The position numbers and the translations under genes are program-made. The notes under the pieces were generated by a model that saw nothing but the letters and a program-made list of their open reading frames with translations, did no database searches and was not told the origin of the DNA. Shown one piece after another: positions 52,958 to 61,592 of a stretch of DNA of 64,000 nt (its first letter is position 1; each line of letters begins with the position of its first letter). Source of the stretch: Pedobacter antarcticus (GTDB taxonomy: Bacteria; Bacteroidota; Bacteroidia; Sphingobacteriales; Sphingobacteriaceae); contig NZ_FONS01000009.1 in assembly GCF_900112985.1 (NCBI RefSeq), positions 1-64,000 of the forward strand. Reading direction: 5' to 3'.

Positions 52958-53761
52958 ATGACTAAAGTAGGAATTGTATTATCCGGAGGAGGTATCAGGG
53001 GAATTGCCCATCTCGGTGTATTAAAAGCATTAATTAATTCGGGCATTACCTTCAGCCATATCAGCGGCACGAGTGCAGGTTCTATAGTAGGTGCATTTTA
53101 TGCGGCAGGCATAGACCCCGAAGAAGCACTTTATATCTTTATGGAAACCAAATTACTGCGCTTTATTCGCCCCGCTTTAACATTAGGGACACTCGGACTG
53201 ATTAATATTGAACATACCTCTGAGCTGCTCAAAACATTTTTTCCCGAAGACCGGATAGAGAAATTAAAGATTCCGCTGACTATTGCCACAACCAATTTCA
53301 GCGAAGGTAAACTCGTATATTTTAGTGAAGGCCCTTTAATTCGTGCAATTCAAGCTTCCAGCTGTATTCCGGGGATTTTTAAACCAATTATGATTGATGG
53401 ACAGATGTACGTGGATGGTGCGATATTAAATAACTTTCCTGTGGAACCCCTGCTCGAAGATTGTGACTTTATTATTGGCTCTTCCTGCAACCACCTTAAA
53501 CCAGTCGGTGAGATTACCAATCTGCGTAAACTCATGACCAGAACCGGTATGATGTCTGTCAATAAAGATATGGAGCGCAAAGCAGGATATTGTGACCTCA
53601 TGATTGAGCCCAAAGGAATGGGCGAAATCAGCACTTTCGATATGAAAAAAGCAGAAACTATTTACTGGCTCGCCTATGAAGAAACGCTAAAGACCATTCA
53701 GCAGGACCTGGGTTTCAAGCAGCTGCTTAATAATATGAATAGAAGTAAAACGAAGAATTAG
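52958..53761 (+). CDS. Patatin-like phospholipase
   Basis: This 267-residue cytoplasmic lipid acyl hydrolase has the oxyanion-hole glycine motif LSGGGIRGIAHLGV (about 8-21), the nucleophile elbow GTSAGS (about 41-46) and the catalytic Asp in MYVDGAILNNFPVEPL (about 149). This gives the complete Ser-Asp dyad of the RssA/YchK group. It probably acts on membrane phospholipids. It overlaps the convergent comB stop codon by 4 bases. Confidence 0.93.
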   Translation: MTKVGIVLSGGGIRGIAHLGVLKALINSGITFSHISGTSAGSIVGAFYAAGIDPEEALYIFMETKLLRFIRPALTLGTLGLINIEHTSELLKTFFPEDRIEKLKIPLTIATTNFSEGKLVYFSEGPLIRAIQASSCIPGIFKPIMIDGQMYVDGAILNNFPVEPLLEDCDFIIGSSCNHLKPVGEITNLRKLMTRTGMMSVNKDMERKAGYCDLMIEPKGMGEISTFDMKKAETIYWLAYEETLKTIQQDLGFKQLLNNMNRSKTKN

Positions 53762-54477
53762 ACCGTTTTCAACCGCACCAGACGCTCACCTTCCAGTACA
53801 GGTATTGCCTGGCAGGTATTCAGCTGAAGGCAGAACGCTACGTCCTTTTCTATATTTAAGGCTGCCATTCTGTGAGAATGGGACGATTTCCCAATAAAGG
53901 CTCTCAAATCGTCCTTAGCTAACTGATAAAGATCTGCTGCTGCAACACTTGCATCATCTGCCATGCTGAAAGTGTCCCTTAATGCACTAACCACTGCACC
54001 AGCAAAAACAGTATCCTCTAAATTAAACTGATCTTTCCATCCCGCGCATAGCAAAAGCACGTTTTTATCCTGTGTTTTTAGCCATTCGCACAGCGCATCC
54101 AGGTTCAGGAAGGCTCCGATAACCACCTGACTCGCATTCGGCCGGGCAAGTTGCAGAGCTTTGGTACCATTAGTTGTCGTTAAGACAACAGTTTTACCGG
54201 ATACTTTTTCTGCAGTATAGGAAAACGGAGAATTGCCAAAGTCGTAACCCGGGACAACTTCTCCGTTTCGCTCCGCTGCCAATAAATAGCCTTGATCTGC
54301 ATAACTCAGACATTCCTCCACCTGGGCCACCGGAATAATGGAGGTGGCACCATTTTCGATCCCATAGACAATCGAAGAGGTAGCTCTTAAAATGTCAATC
54401 ACCACAACTATACTTTCTGTGATATCATATAGACCGATCAGGGCAGGTGTCAGGCAGACTTCAATATTTCTTTGCAT
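53758..54477 (-). CDS. comB: 2-phosphosulfolactate phosphatase-like protein (ComB family)
   Basis: This 239-residue Mg2+-dependent phosphatase-fold protein has the ComB signature VVVIDILRATSSIVYGIENG (about 24-43), then LLAAERNGEVVPGYDFGNSP and LTTTNGTKAL. ComB hydrolyses 2-phosphosulfolactate in coenzyme M synthesis, but homologues are common in bacteria that lack that pathway, so the true substrate here is uncertain. It follows gcvT by 33 bases on the same strand. A shared transcript is likely. Confidence 0.85.
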   Translation of the reverse strand: MQRNIEVCLTPALIGLYDITESIVVVIDILRATSSIVYGIENGATSIIPVAQVEECLSYADQGYLLAAERNGEVVPGYDFGNSPFSYTAEKVSGKTVVLTTTNGTKALQLARPNASQVVIGAFLNLDALCEWLKTQDKNVLLLCAGWKDQFNLEDTVFAGAVVSALRDTFSMADDASVAAADLYQLAKDDLRAFIGKSSHSHRMAALNIEKDVAFCLQLNTCQAIPVLEGERLVRLKTV

Positions 54478-54510
54478 AAAAAGAGGGAGGCAGCTATTTG
54501 CAATAATTAA

Positions 54511-55590
54511 TTATTTATAAAAAGGGAATTTTACAACTTTGGCTTTAATCGCATTATTTCTGATGCTGATAAAAATCTCATTGCCTTCTTTCGCCTGATC
54601 TTTATTTACGTAACCAATACCGATTGCTTTTTGCAGGGATGGAGATTGCGTACCGGAAGTTACCTTACCGATTACATTTCCCTGTGCATCAACAATCTCA
54701 TAGTCATGACGCGGAATACCACGGTCAATCATTTCAAAACCAATTAGCTTGCGTTTAACACCAGCTTCTTTTTCAGCTTTAAGCGCAGCAGAATTTGTAA
54801 ATTCTTTCGTGAATTTAGTTACCCAGCCTAAACCAGCTTCAATTGGCGAAGTTGTGTCATCAATATCATTACCATATAAACAGAAACCCATTTCCAGACG
54901 CAATGTATCCCTCGCACCTAAACCAATAGGTTTAATCTGGTAATCGGCACCAGCTTGGAATACAGCATCCCAAACTGCTTCCGCATGCTCGTTATCGCAG
55001 TAAATTTCAAAACCACCTGCACCAGTATAACCTGTAGCAGAAACGACCACATTATCAACACCTGCAAACTTTCCTTTGGTAAAAGTATAATACTCCATAG
55101 AGGCCAGGTCAATTTCAGTCAGTGACTGTAAAGCCTCAGCAGCTTTCGGACCTTGTACCGCCAATAAAGATGTTTTTTCAGAGATATTGTGCATTTCCAC
55201 CCCGTCAGTATTGAACTTCTGGATCCAGTTCCAGTCTTTTTCAATATTCGAAGCATTCACAACCAGCATATAAGTCTTCTCGTCGATTCTGTAAACCAGT
55301 AAATCATCTACGATACCGCCATTTTCATTCGGAAGGTAAGCATATTGCACTTTACCGTCATATAATTTAGAAGCATCATTGCTGACAACTCTTTGGATCA
55401 GATCCAGCGCATTGTCACCTTTAATAATGAATTCACCCATATGACTTACGTCAAATACGCCTACGCTTTTTCTGACTGTAGCATGTTCTGCATTGATGCC
55501 CTCGTATTGAACGGGCATATTGTATCCTGCAAATGGAACCATTTTGGCTCCTAATGAAATGTGTTTATCTGTTAATGCGGTGTTTTTCAT
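54511..55590 (-). CDS. gcvT: Glycine cleavage system T protein (aminomethyltransferase)
   Basis: GcvT transfers the methylene group from the H-protein-bound aminomethyl to tetrahydrofolate, releasing ammonia. This 359-residue chain shows the family blocks [42 protein letters not shown] (folate-binding region with Glu) and [20 protein letters not shown]. The C-terminal barrel carries GIPRHDYEI. The other glycine cleavage genes are not in the window. A -7 element lies about 27 bases upstream of the start. Confidence 0.97.
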   Translation of the reverse strand: MKNTALTDKHISLGAKMVPFAGYNMPVQYEGINAEHATVRKSVGVFDVSHMGEFIIKGDNALDLIQRVVSNDASKLYDGKVQYAYLPNENGGIVDDLLVYRIDEKTYMLVVNASNIEKDWNWIQKFNTDGVEMHNISEKTSLLAVQGPKAAEALQSLTEIDLASMEYYTFTKGKFAGVDNVVVSATGYTGAGGFEIYCDNEHAEAVWDAVFQAGADYQIKPIGLGARDTLRLEMGFCLYGNDIDDTTSPIEAGLGWVTKFTKEFTNSAALKAEKEAGVKRKLIGFEMIDRGIPRHDYEIVDAQGNVIGKVTSGTQSPSLQKAIGIGYVNKDQAKEGNEIFISIRNNAIKAKVVKFPFYK

Positions 55591-55616
55591 GCGCTTTTAC
55601 TCTTAAAAATTGAGGG

Positions 55617-55624
55617 CAAAAGTA
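55617..55624 (-). promoter_or_regulatory. -7 promoter element of gcvT
   Basis: On the minus strand this is TACTTTTG, matching TAnnTTTG, 27 bases before the gcvT start. Confidence 0.5.
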
Positions 55625-55632
55625 CATAATTT

Positions 55633-56835
55633 TTATCCATTTACTAATTGAGTGTAGACATTCAGCATCCTTTTGGAAATACCCCGCAGATCATGATCAC
55701 GCTCTACAGTTTTTCGTGCATTTTCACCCAGCTCCCGCCAGCGGTTGGGCCGGGTCAGACATTGCAGAATACAACGGTAGAATTCATCGGGCGTATCGGC
55801 AATCAGGATGTCATAACCATTTTTACAATTGAGCCCTTCTGCGGCGAAACTGGTTGCGATAATACATTTCTTCATGGCCATTCCCTCGATGATCTTTACC
55901 CGCATCCCACTTCCCGAGAGCAAAGGCACAATCATAATTGCTTTGGAATTCATGAATTCAACGGCATCGAAGACCTCACCCTCTATCACCAGATTTTCGG
56001 AATCATATTCATAGAAATGCCGCTGTATCCGCTTTCCGGCAATATAAAACCGGAGCTCAGAATTCAGTTTTTCTATATCGGGCCAGATCTCTTCGATGAA
56101 CCACTCCAATCCTTCTTTGTTTGGCCGCCAGTCCATCGCCCCAATATGGAATAATGTTGGAAAGCTCGTTTTGGATATATCAATAAGGTATTTTTCAAAG
56201 TCAAGTGCAACCGGGAAAACATCTATGGGTATTTCACAACCAAACTGCAGAATATTATGCCGGTCGGGTTCACTGATTGCAAAAATACGGTGGAAGCGGT
56301 TAAACTGTTCAGTTTCGTAAGTTTTGAGACGGCGGGCAAGAAATTGCAGGTATCGGCGCCGGGGTGTAAACCGCTCGCTGTTTGCCAGTCTTTCCCAGAC
56401 ATCAAAAACTATATTATGTGCCCGGTAAATCAGTTTGGCATTGCTATATTGCTTAACAGTATCCAGGTAAGGTACAACAAAGAGCCCCTCAAACTGTATT
56501 ACATCAAACTCAGTTTCCCGGAGCAGATTCTCTAACATCTTAGCTGCATCGTCATCATAAAACCGGGAAACATTATAAGAATCGTTACTGAAAATATTGA
56601 AAAACGCGTCCCAGAGATTAACCTCCGTATCCAGTTCAAAAGAATGAAATTTGATCTGTTCAAACACCGGATCATAAATATCATCCACATCTACACGGTG
56701 AGAATTTGGGTTGATACAGAACAAAGTAATCTCTGCCCCCAAATTTAATAAGCCTTTCATTGTGTTGTAAACAACGATAGGATAACCACTGGTTGGAGGA
56801 AAAGGAACCCTGTTACTGAGAATTAGTGCTTTCAA
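55633..56835 (-). CDS. Glycosyltransferase, GT4/GT-B family
   Basis: This protein of about 400 residues starts with KALILSNRVPFPPTSGYPIV and has a GT-B two-lobe fold. The C-terminal lobe has LFHIGAMDWRPNKEGLEWFI and the nucleotide-sugar motif MNSKAIMIVPLLSGSGMRVK...EGMAMKKCIIAT with the EX7E-like Glu pair. It adds a sugar to an unknown glycan. No ATG is near; the start is a TTG (56835, family-like MKALIL) or an in-frame TTG three codons earlier at 56844. A duplicated rnhB 3' end lies just before the start. Confidence 0.9.
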   Translation of the reverse strand: MKALILSNRVPFPPTSGYPIVVYNTMKGLLNLGAEITLFCINPNSHRVDVDDIYDPVFEQIKFHSFELDTEVNLWDAFFNIFSNDSYNVSRFYDDDAAKMLENLLRETEFDVIQFEGLFVVPYLDTVKQYSNAKLIYRAHNIVFDVWERLANSERFTPRRRYLQFLARRLKTYETEQFNRFHRIFAISEPDRHNILQFGCEIPIDVFPVALDFEKYLIDISKTSFPTLFHIGAMDWRPNKEGLEWFIEEIWPDIEKLNSELRFYIAGKRIQRHFYEYDSENLVIEGEVFDAVEFMNSKAIMIVPLLSGSGMRVKIIEGMAMKKCIIATSFAAEGLNCKNGYDILIADTPDEFYRCILQCLTRPNRWRELGENARKTVERDHDLRGISKRMLNVYTQLVNG

Positions 56836-56852
56836 TCCGATCAAAATACAAA

Positions 56853-56925
56853 TTATCTGTCGTTTTCGGAAAAGCTAAAGAAGTCTGGTGAAGAAATAGT
56901 AAATGTCTGACGGTGATATGGTGTA
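56853..56925 (-). pseudogene. rnhB: Orphan 3' end of rnhB (second copy)
   Basis: On the minus strand this reads the last 24 codons or so of rnhB ([20 protein letters not shown]) and ends NDR plus TAA, with no upstream gene. It matches the end of the intact rnhB in 63 of 66 bases. The three differences all fall at third codon positions. It is the left-hand direct repeat of the toxin-antitoxin insert. Confidence 0.85.
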
Positions 56926-56998
56926 TTTTACAACGATAACCATCTTGTTTATGCCAATTTAGGTTGACATCACGTAAAACTTCCGATAAACTCTGAAC

Positions 56999-57454
56999 TT
57001 AAAGAAACAATCCAAAAGTTTTCTTGATGGCCGGAGTGATAGTTCGAGCAGCCTTAATTTTTTCTCTTATCTCTTTTAGGTCAAACCCGGAGACTTCTCC
57101 AATAATTTTTGTTGGATCTTCACCGATAATAGTTAATAGCCAATCTGCATCTCGTTTATATATACTTGAGCAATCTGCATAAGAATCGTGAGATAGATAA
57201 GGCCTGTCCTTCGCAGTTAATTCTAAGTTTAAATCTCTAAGCTCCTGAGTAGGAAATACATTTGGATTTATTTCGGAATTTATAAAAATGGCTGCAAAAA
57301 TTAATTTGTCGTAAGACTGTCCAACTAAGACAAAACGTTTCTGTTTTGGAGGATTAGTATCCCTGACATATAAACGGATAACTGAACCAATTTTAAGATT
57401 CCTCTGAACAAATTCTTGTCTAAAATTTGCTGGGAAAGAGTCAGAAAGCGACAT
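56999..57454 (-). CDS. Candidate toxin of a Panacea toxin-antitoxin pair
   Basis: I do not place this 151-residue protein in a family with certainty. The region KIGSVIRLYVRDTNPPKQKR to AAIFINSEINPNV and then YLSHDSYADCSSIYKRDAD resembles the SH3-like barrel of PemK/MazF-type mRNA interferases. The tail is basic (IKAARTITPAIKKTFGLFL). Its ATG overlaps the antitoxin stop by one base (TAATG), so translation is coupled. The order antitoxin-toxin and the Panacea partner support a toxin role, which is inferred. It is last in the insert. Confidence 0.6.
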   Translation of the reverse strand: MSLSDSFPANFRQEFVQRNLKIGSVIRLYVRDTNPPKQKRFVLVGQSYDKLIFAAIFINSEINPNVFPTQELRDLNLELTAKDRPYLSHDSYADCSSIYKRDADWLLTIIGEDPTKIIGEVSGFDLKEIREKIKAARTITPAIKKTFGLFL

Positions 57455-58014
57455 TAAGAAACTCTAAGATTATTATTCTCAGCATTGAGCAAAATATAAC
57501 GAAGCATTTCTGGCGCAGTCTCAACAGATTCTGCAATATCTAAATAAGACATTTCTGTTTCACTGGATTTTTCCGCCTTAGCCCATGCCGAATCATGAGA
57601 TTTATCGGTAATCTCTCTAAAACTCAACTGCTGATTCTCATCAATTGAGGTTAAAATCGCATCAATATTGGATTCTGATAATTCATCAATATCAGGTTCG
57701 CGATTGGGTGTGACGTAAGGAATTTTTTCATTGCGGGTTACAGTGAAAGCTTTTGACAACTCCAATGCCTCATGGAATGGTGAACTCTGATTTTCTGAAG
57801 CTTTAAAAATATCATAAAGAAACGACGGAACGGGACCGTAAGGCATCGCCTGATAAACGTCACCAGTTAACGGCTGACCATAATTCTTTAGATGTTGCTG
57901 TTCAGCAAAATACAAGATTTTAAAAACCCTATGGTAATCTGCCTTACCAAGTTTATTTAGAATAAGGAGCGCAGCGTTAAGCGTTTTCTCTTTATCTACA
58001 TTAAATGCCTGCAT
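57454..58014 (-). CDS. Panacea-domain (DUF4065) antitoxin-like protein
   Basis: This 186-residue protein has the Panacea/SocA-like fold. KTLNAALLILNKLGKADYHR, then VFKILYFAEQQHLKNYGQPL, and GDVYQAMPYGPVPSFLYDIF (about 50-70) are the diagnostic motifs. Panacea antitoxins neutralise many unrelated toxins encoded beside them. The C-terminal half (about 85-186) is acidic and probably meets the toxin. A -7 element TAACTTTG on this strand (58019-58026) would start transcription at about the ATG, so the message may be leaderless. Confidence 0.85.
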   Translation of the reverse strand: MQAFNVDKEKTLNAALLILNKLGKADYHRVFKILYFAEQQHLKNYGQPLTGDVYQAMPYGPVPSFLYDIFKASENQSSPFHEALELSKAFTVTRNEKIPYVTPNREPDIDELSESNIDAILTSIDENQQLSFREITDKSHDSAWAKAEKSSETEMSYLDIAESVETAPEMLRYILLNAENNNLRVS

Positions 58015-58018
58015 AATA

Positions 58019-58026
58019 CAAAGTTA
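58019..58026 (-). promoter_or_regulatory. -7 promoter element of the toxin-antitoxin pair
   Basis: It reads TAACTTTG on the minus strand, 4 bases before the antitoxin ATG, which implies a leaderless or nearly leaderless transcript. Confidence 0.5.
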
Positions 58027-58139
58027 ATTAATATTTCCGAATAAAAATACTAAACTAATTAGCAAATACTTTTATCGTAAGTCAATCGGAAATACTGTTT
58101 ATCAGGTCTTAACCAATATTTCATGCACCATTCTGTTTA

Positions 58140-58751
58140 TTACCCATCGTTATCGGAAAAGCTAAAGAAGTCTGGTGAAGAAATAGTAAATGTTTGACGG
58201 TGATATGGCGTAAGCCCGTGTTCCAGAGCTGCAGAGCGGTGTACTCTGGTGGGGTAACCTTTATTTTGTTTCCAGTCATAAATCGGATATTCCAGATGCA
58301 GCTTTTCCATGTATTCGTCGCGGTGGGTTTTGGCCAGTACAGAAGCAGCAGCAATATTTAAATATTTGCCGTCTCCCTTTACAATACAACTATGCGGAAT
58401 TTGTGGAAATGATTTAAAACGGTTACCATCAATGCTTAAATAGCCAGGTCTGAGCTGAAGCTTTTCGATAGCCCGGTGCATGGCCAGAAACGAGGCATTG
58501 AGTATATTGATCTCATCGATCTCGATATTGTCTACAGAAGCAACCGCCCAGGCTAATGCTTCTCTTTCGATTAAGGGACGAAGCGCAGCCCTTTGTGCAT
58601 GCGTGAGTTTTTTGGAGTCATTCAGTTGTCCGGCAATAAAATCGGCTGGTAGAATAACTGCAGCTGCAAAAACAGGTCCGGCAAGACAACCTCTGCCTGC
58701 TTCATCACAACCGGCTTCCAGGTGTTCTATTTGAAAACAATTCAATAACAT
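58140..58751 (-). CDS. rnhB: Ribonuclease HII
   Basis: RNase HII nicks DNA next to misincorporated ribonucleotides and degrades RNA in RNA/DNA hybrids. The active-site block [20 protein letters not shown] (Asp, Glu) is at about 15-33; a third Asp is in [11 protein letters not shown] (about 99), and a fourth is in AKTHRDEYM (about 142). It has a normal length of 203 aa. The last 22 codons or so lie within the right-hand repeat of the toxin-antitoxin insert, so its current C-terminus (FSDNDG) was probably supplied by the insertion. Confidence 0.96.
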   Translation of the reverse strand: MLLNCFQIEHLEAGCDEAGRGCLAGPVFAAAVILPADFIAGQLNDSKKLTHAQRAALRPLIEREALAWAVASVDNIEIDEINILNASFLAMHRAIEKLQLRPGYLSIDGNRFKSFPQIPHSCIVKGDGKYLNIAAASVLAKTHRDEYMEKLHLEYPIYDWKQNKGYPTRVHRSAALEHGLTPYHRQTFTISSPDFFSFSDNDG

Positions 58752-58755
58752 GTTG

Positions 58756-58763
58756 CAAATTTA
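58756..58763 (-). promoter_or_regulatory. -7-like element immediately before rnhB
   Basis: It reads TAAATTTG on the minus strand, 4 bases from the rnhB ATG. If used, the transcript would be leaderless. It lies in the 18-base gap after the GT2 gene, so rnhB could also be read from the upstream operon. Confidence 0.35.
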
Positions 58764-58769
58764 AAAATA

Positions 58770-59906
58770 TCAGCGGACAATCCTGCTTTTCCACTCGTAC
58801 TTACCCGAGTTACCAGCAATACCGATGTAAATGATATATAGAATATGGAACAAATTGAGGACCGGTAATAATTTAAGTAAAGACGTCCTGCCTGCAAAAG
58901 CAGTGACACTCCGCAGGAAATAATATTCTATTCCAATCTTCAGGAGCAGCTGGCAGACCAGTACCGGCCAGAACTCCGGCATGAACAGTGCAGTAATCAG
59001 GTTAATCAGAATGCTGAGATTGAACAGCCATACAAATACGCCAAGCACAATAATAGACTTATTCTTATAACGGGTACTTTTAGATGCCCAGCGTTTACGC
59101 TGCTGCAGAAATTCCCGCAGATTAGGTTTGGCATGGGTATAGACAATTGCGTCCTTATTTTTAAGGAACCCTATTGAACTATCATCAGCAGCGGCCATTT
59201 TATGCAGCAACAGCTCATCATCACCAGAAGCCAGGTCATCTATCCCCTGAAAGCCGCCAACGGCATAGAACGCTTCTTTTTCATAGGCCAGGTTAGCACC
59301 ATTACAAGTCGAAGGTTTTTTATTACCGATCGTGGAAGCACCCAACCCGATCAGGTAGAGGAACTCCAGGCTTTGTGCACGTTCGAAGAAACTACGCTCC
59401 TCATCATAGACCACCGGAGAAGATATCATTTTATAACCTTTTTCTTCATAGCACGCTACTACAGTACTCAACCAGCGGCTACCCATCCGGCAGTCCGCAT
59501 CAGTAGTGATAATCAATGTACCACTTGCCTGCCCTATAGCAGTCTGGATAGCTTTTTTCTTATAAGAATTTGTCGCAGCATCAGCTTTCAGGGAAATTAA
59601 CTTTACGCCACGGGAAGCATAAGACAAGACCACCTCTGCCGTACGATCTGTAGAATGGTCATCAATAAAAATGAGCTCCGTTAACGCCGGATCGTAATCC
59701 TGTGCCAGCAAGCATTCTATAGTTCGTTTAATACCGCCGGCTTCATTACGCGCAGCGATTATTACCGAAACCATTGTGCGGGCTTTTATACCCGCCGGTT
59801 TAAAACTGATCAGCTTGCCCCAGCCCCGGATAAATCCAAAGACAACGACCAGATAAACCAGCGTTAAAATAACAGATATCGTATTAATTACGTTTAAGAG
59901 TTCCAA
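58770..59906 (-). CDS. Glycosyltransferase family 2, membrane-bound
   Basis: This 378-residue protein has one N-terminal membrane helix (about 5-27), a GT-A domain and C-terminal helices (about 285-365). The GT2 motifs are VSVIIAARNEAGGIKRTIEC, LIFIDDHSTDRTAEVV, TDADCRMGS (the DXD) and the QQRKRWASKSTRY (Q/RXXRW) motif of processive enzymes. It adds sugars to a lipid or polysaccharide on the cytoplasmic side of the membrane. The start is TTG (MELLNVINTI); no ATG fits. It overlaps the flippase gene by 23 bases. Confidence 0.88.
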   Translation of the reverse strand: MELLNVINTISVILTLVYLVVVFGFIRGWGKLISFKPAGIKARTMVSVIIAARNEAGGIKRTIECLLAQDYDPALTELIFIDDHSTDRTAEVVLSYASRGVKLISLKADAATNSYKKKAIQTAIGQASGTLIITTDADCRMGSRWLSTVVACYEEKGYKMISSPVVYDEERSFFERAQSLEFLYLIGLGASTIGNKKPSTCNGANLAYEKEAFYAVGGFQGIDDLASGDDELLLHKMAAADDSSIGFLKNKDAIVYTHAKPNLREFLQQRKRWASKSTRYKNKSIIVLGVFVWLFNLSILINLITALFMPEFWPVLVCQLLLKIGIEYYFLRSVTAFAGRTSLLKLLPVLNLFHILYIIYIGIAGNSGKYEWKSRIVR

Positions 59907-60861
59907 AAAAGTTCAGTTTAAAAACAAAATAAGAGCCTAATATAGCAGGAATAATAATATTGATGAGCCAGATACTTGCCGTGCAGGCAATCACAGCTAC
60001 ATCCTGATCTGTGACATAGCTAAAGAAATAAGATGCCGTTACACTTCTGACACCAATATCAAACAAGTCCAATGAAGGCAAAGTACTTTGCACGAAGAAC
60101 AAGATACAGGTCATCATCAGAATATCCATATAATACAAATCAGGAATCAGCCAGAAGAAAAGAATAAAATATTGCGTGCTAAATACCAAATAACGAGCCA
60201 CGCAAAACAACAGAATCTTAAACAGCTCCTTTTTCTGATAACGCCCCAGGATACTGTAAAACTTCTTGTATTTACGGGTAAACCGCATAGACAGCAGAAT
60301 ACCATTTAGCCAGCGGATATTAAAATAAAAGATAATAAAAAACAGGCAAAACATGGTAGATAGCGCTATTAGCGCATATTCAAGCCGATAATCCAGATCT
60401 GCAAAACGATAGAGGAATATACAGATTGCAATGGCACCGAAGATATTGGTAAGTACCATCTGACCAATATTGCCAACGGCCATAGCCACTACCCCGATAA
60501 TCCGGCGTTTAGGTGAGAGAAAAAACACCCTCCCTCCATACTCCCCGATCCTGTTCGGCGTAAACACCGCCCAGGTGAGTCCGCAGAATACAGATTCCAG
60601 CGACCTCCAAAGGCTAAGCTTTTCGATCGGCCGTACTAGCCGGCGCCATTTCAAAGCTTCCAGTCCCCAGTTAACGAGCATCAAAAAGACAACGATACCC
60701 AAAACCATCGTAATTTCCGGCTGCGGTATGGCTTCAATCAATTTTCTGAAGTCTTTCAGGTTACTGTTTGAACTTAGTTTGGTATAGATCATCCAGAACG
60801 CCAGGGTGACAATACTAACTTTGAGCAGTGTGGAGACTATGGTTTTATACTTAGATATCAA
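59884..60861 (-). CDS. Flippase-like membrane protein (UPF0104 / LPG-synthase TM family)
   Basis: This 325-residue inner-membrane protein has about seven helices. LEALKWRRLVRPIEKLSLWR and FCGLTWAVFTPNRIGEYGGR match the conserved N-terminal blocks of the MprF-like transmembrane (DUF2029/UPF0104) family. Members flip or move lipid-linked sugars or phospholipids. The overlap with the GT2 gene implies they work on the same lipid-linked substrate. The start appears to be TTG (MISKYKTIVS). The exact lipid is unknown. Confidence 0.82.
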   Translation of the reverse strand: MISKYKTIVSTLLKVSIVTLAFWMIYTKLSSNSNLKDFRKLIEAIPQPEITMVLGIVVFLMLVNWGLEALKWRRLVRPIEKLSLWRSLESVFCGLTWAVFTPNRIGEYGGRVFFLSPKRRIIGVVAMAVGNIGQMVLTNIFGAIAICIFLYRFADLDYRLEYALIALSTMFCLFFIIFYFNIRWLNGILLSMRFTRKYKKFYSILGRYQKKELFKILLFCVARYLVFSTQYFILFFWLIPDLYYMDILMMTCILFFVQSTLPSLDLFDIGVRSVTASYFFSYVTDQDVAVIACTASIWLINIIIPAILGSYFVFKLNFFGTLKRN

Positions 60862-60904
60862 ATTGCTTTAAATTATATTATGCAAATATGCTTAATATTG
60901 CGGT

Positions 60905-61468
60905 ATGTTGGTTGGAAAAAAGGAAAGGGTAATCATGGGGATCGATCCGGGTACTTCGGTAATGGGGTACGGCGTGATCCTGGAGAAGGGGAGCAAAATA
61001 GAACTGATCAGTATGGGAATTGTACGGATGGACCATCTGGACGACCATTTCCTTAAATTACAAAGGATCTTTGCCAAAACTGTAGGACTTGTAGAACAAT
61101 ACAAACCAGATGTTATGGCACTGGAAGCACCCTTCTACGGGAAGAATATCCAGGTTATGCTTAAACTCGGACGTGCACAAGGTATTGCTATGGCGGCAGG
61201 GCTATCCAAAGACATTCCAATCTTCGAATACGCACCCAGAAAAATTAAACAGTCCATTACCGGAAATGGAAATGCCGGTAAAGAGCAGGTCGCTGCAATG
61301 CTGCAGACACTACTCAAGTTCAAGGAGACACCAGAATTCCTGGATGCAACCGACGGACTTGCAGTTGCAGTCTGTCATTCCTTTCAGCGAGTGAGTACTA
61401 GCGGCAGCGGAAAATCCTATTCCGGCTGGGAAGCTTTTGCAAAAGACAATCAGAAAAGAGTTAAATAA
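60905..61468 (+). CDS. ruvC: Crossover junction endodeoxyribonuclease RuvC
   Basis: RuvC resolves Holliday junctions with RuvAB. The RNase-H-like fold has catalytic Asp in IMGIDPGTSVMGYGVI (about 14), Glu in ALEAPFYGKN (about 73), and Asp residues in DATDGLAVAVCHSF (about 148-151). Length is 187 aa, with a short basic tail. It is divergent from the flippase gene with 43 bases between them. Confidence 0.96.
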   Translation: MLVGKKERVIMGIDPGTSVMGYGVILEKGSKIELISMGIVRMDHLDDHFLKLQRIFAKTVGLVEQYKPDVMALEAPFYGKNIQVMLKLGRAQGIAMAAGLSKDIPIFEYAPRKIKQSITGNGNAGKEQVAAMLQTLLKFKETPEFLDATDGLAVAVCHSFQRVSTSGSGKSYSGWEAFAKDNQKRVK

Positions 61469-61472
61469 TTCA

Positions 61473-61550
61473 GCGTTTAAGCAGGTAATCATTAATGGAT
61501 TACCTGCTTAAACGCAAAAAGCCCCTGAACGAGTACGATCAGGGGCTTTT
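61473..61550. terminator. Tandem terminators after ruvC
   Basis: The first hairpin has an 18-bp perfect stem (61473-61490 / 61498-61515) with a 7-base loop. The second (61517-61550) has stem AAAAGCCCCTGA / TCAGGGGCTTTT followed by TCTTATA. Two strong hairpins in a row isolate ruvC from the convergent small gene. Confidence 0.85.
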
Positions 61551-61592
61551 CTTATAAATATAAAGACCGGAATTATAAACCGGTATTTTGTC

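Larger units (their letters stand above)
56860..58212. mobile_element. Toxin-antitoxin insert bracketed by 66-bp direct repeats of the rnhB 3' end
   Basis: The direct repeats 56860-56925 and 58147-58212 are offset by 1287 bases. The unique DNA between them encodes only the Panacea antitoxin and its partner. By eye the insert is more AT-rich than the flanking genes. Integration at a gene's 3' end that recreates the gene end is typical of site-specific integrative elements, but no integrase is present, so it may be a derivative element or a product of homologous recombination. Confidence 0.7.
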
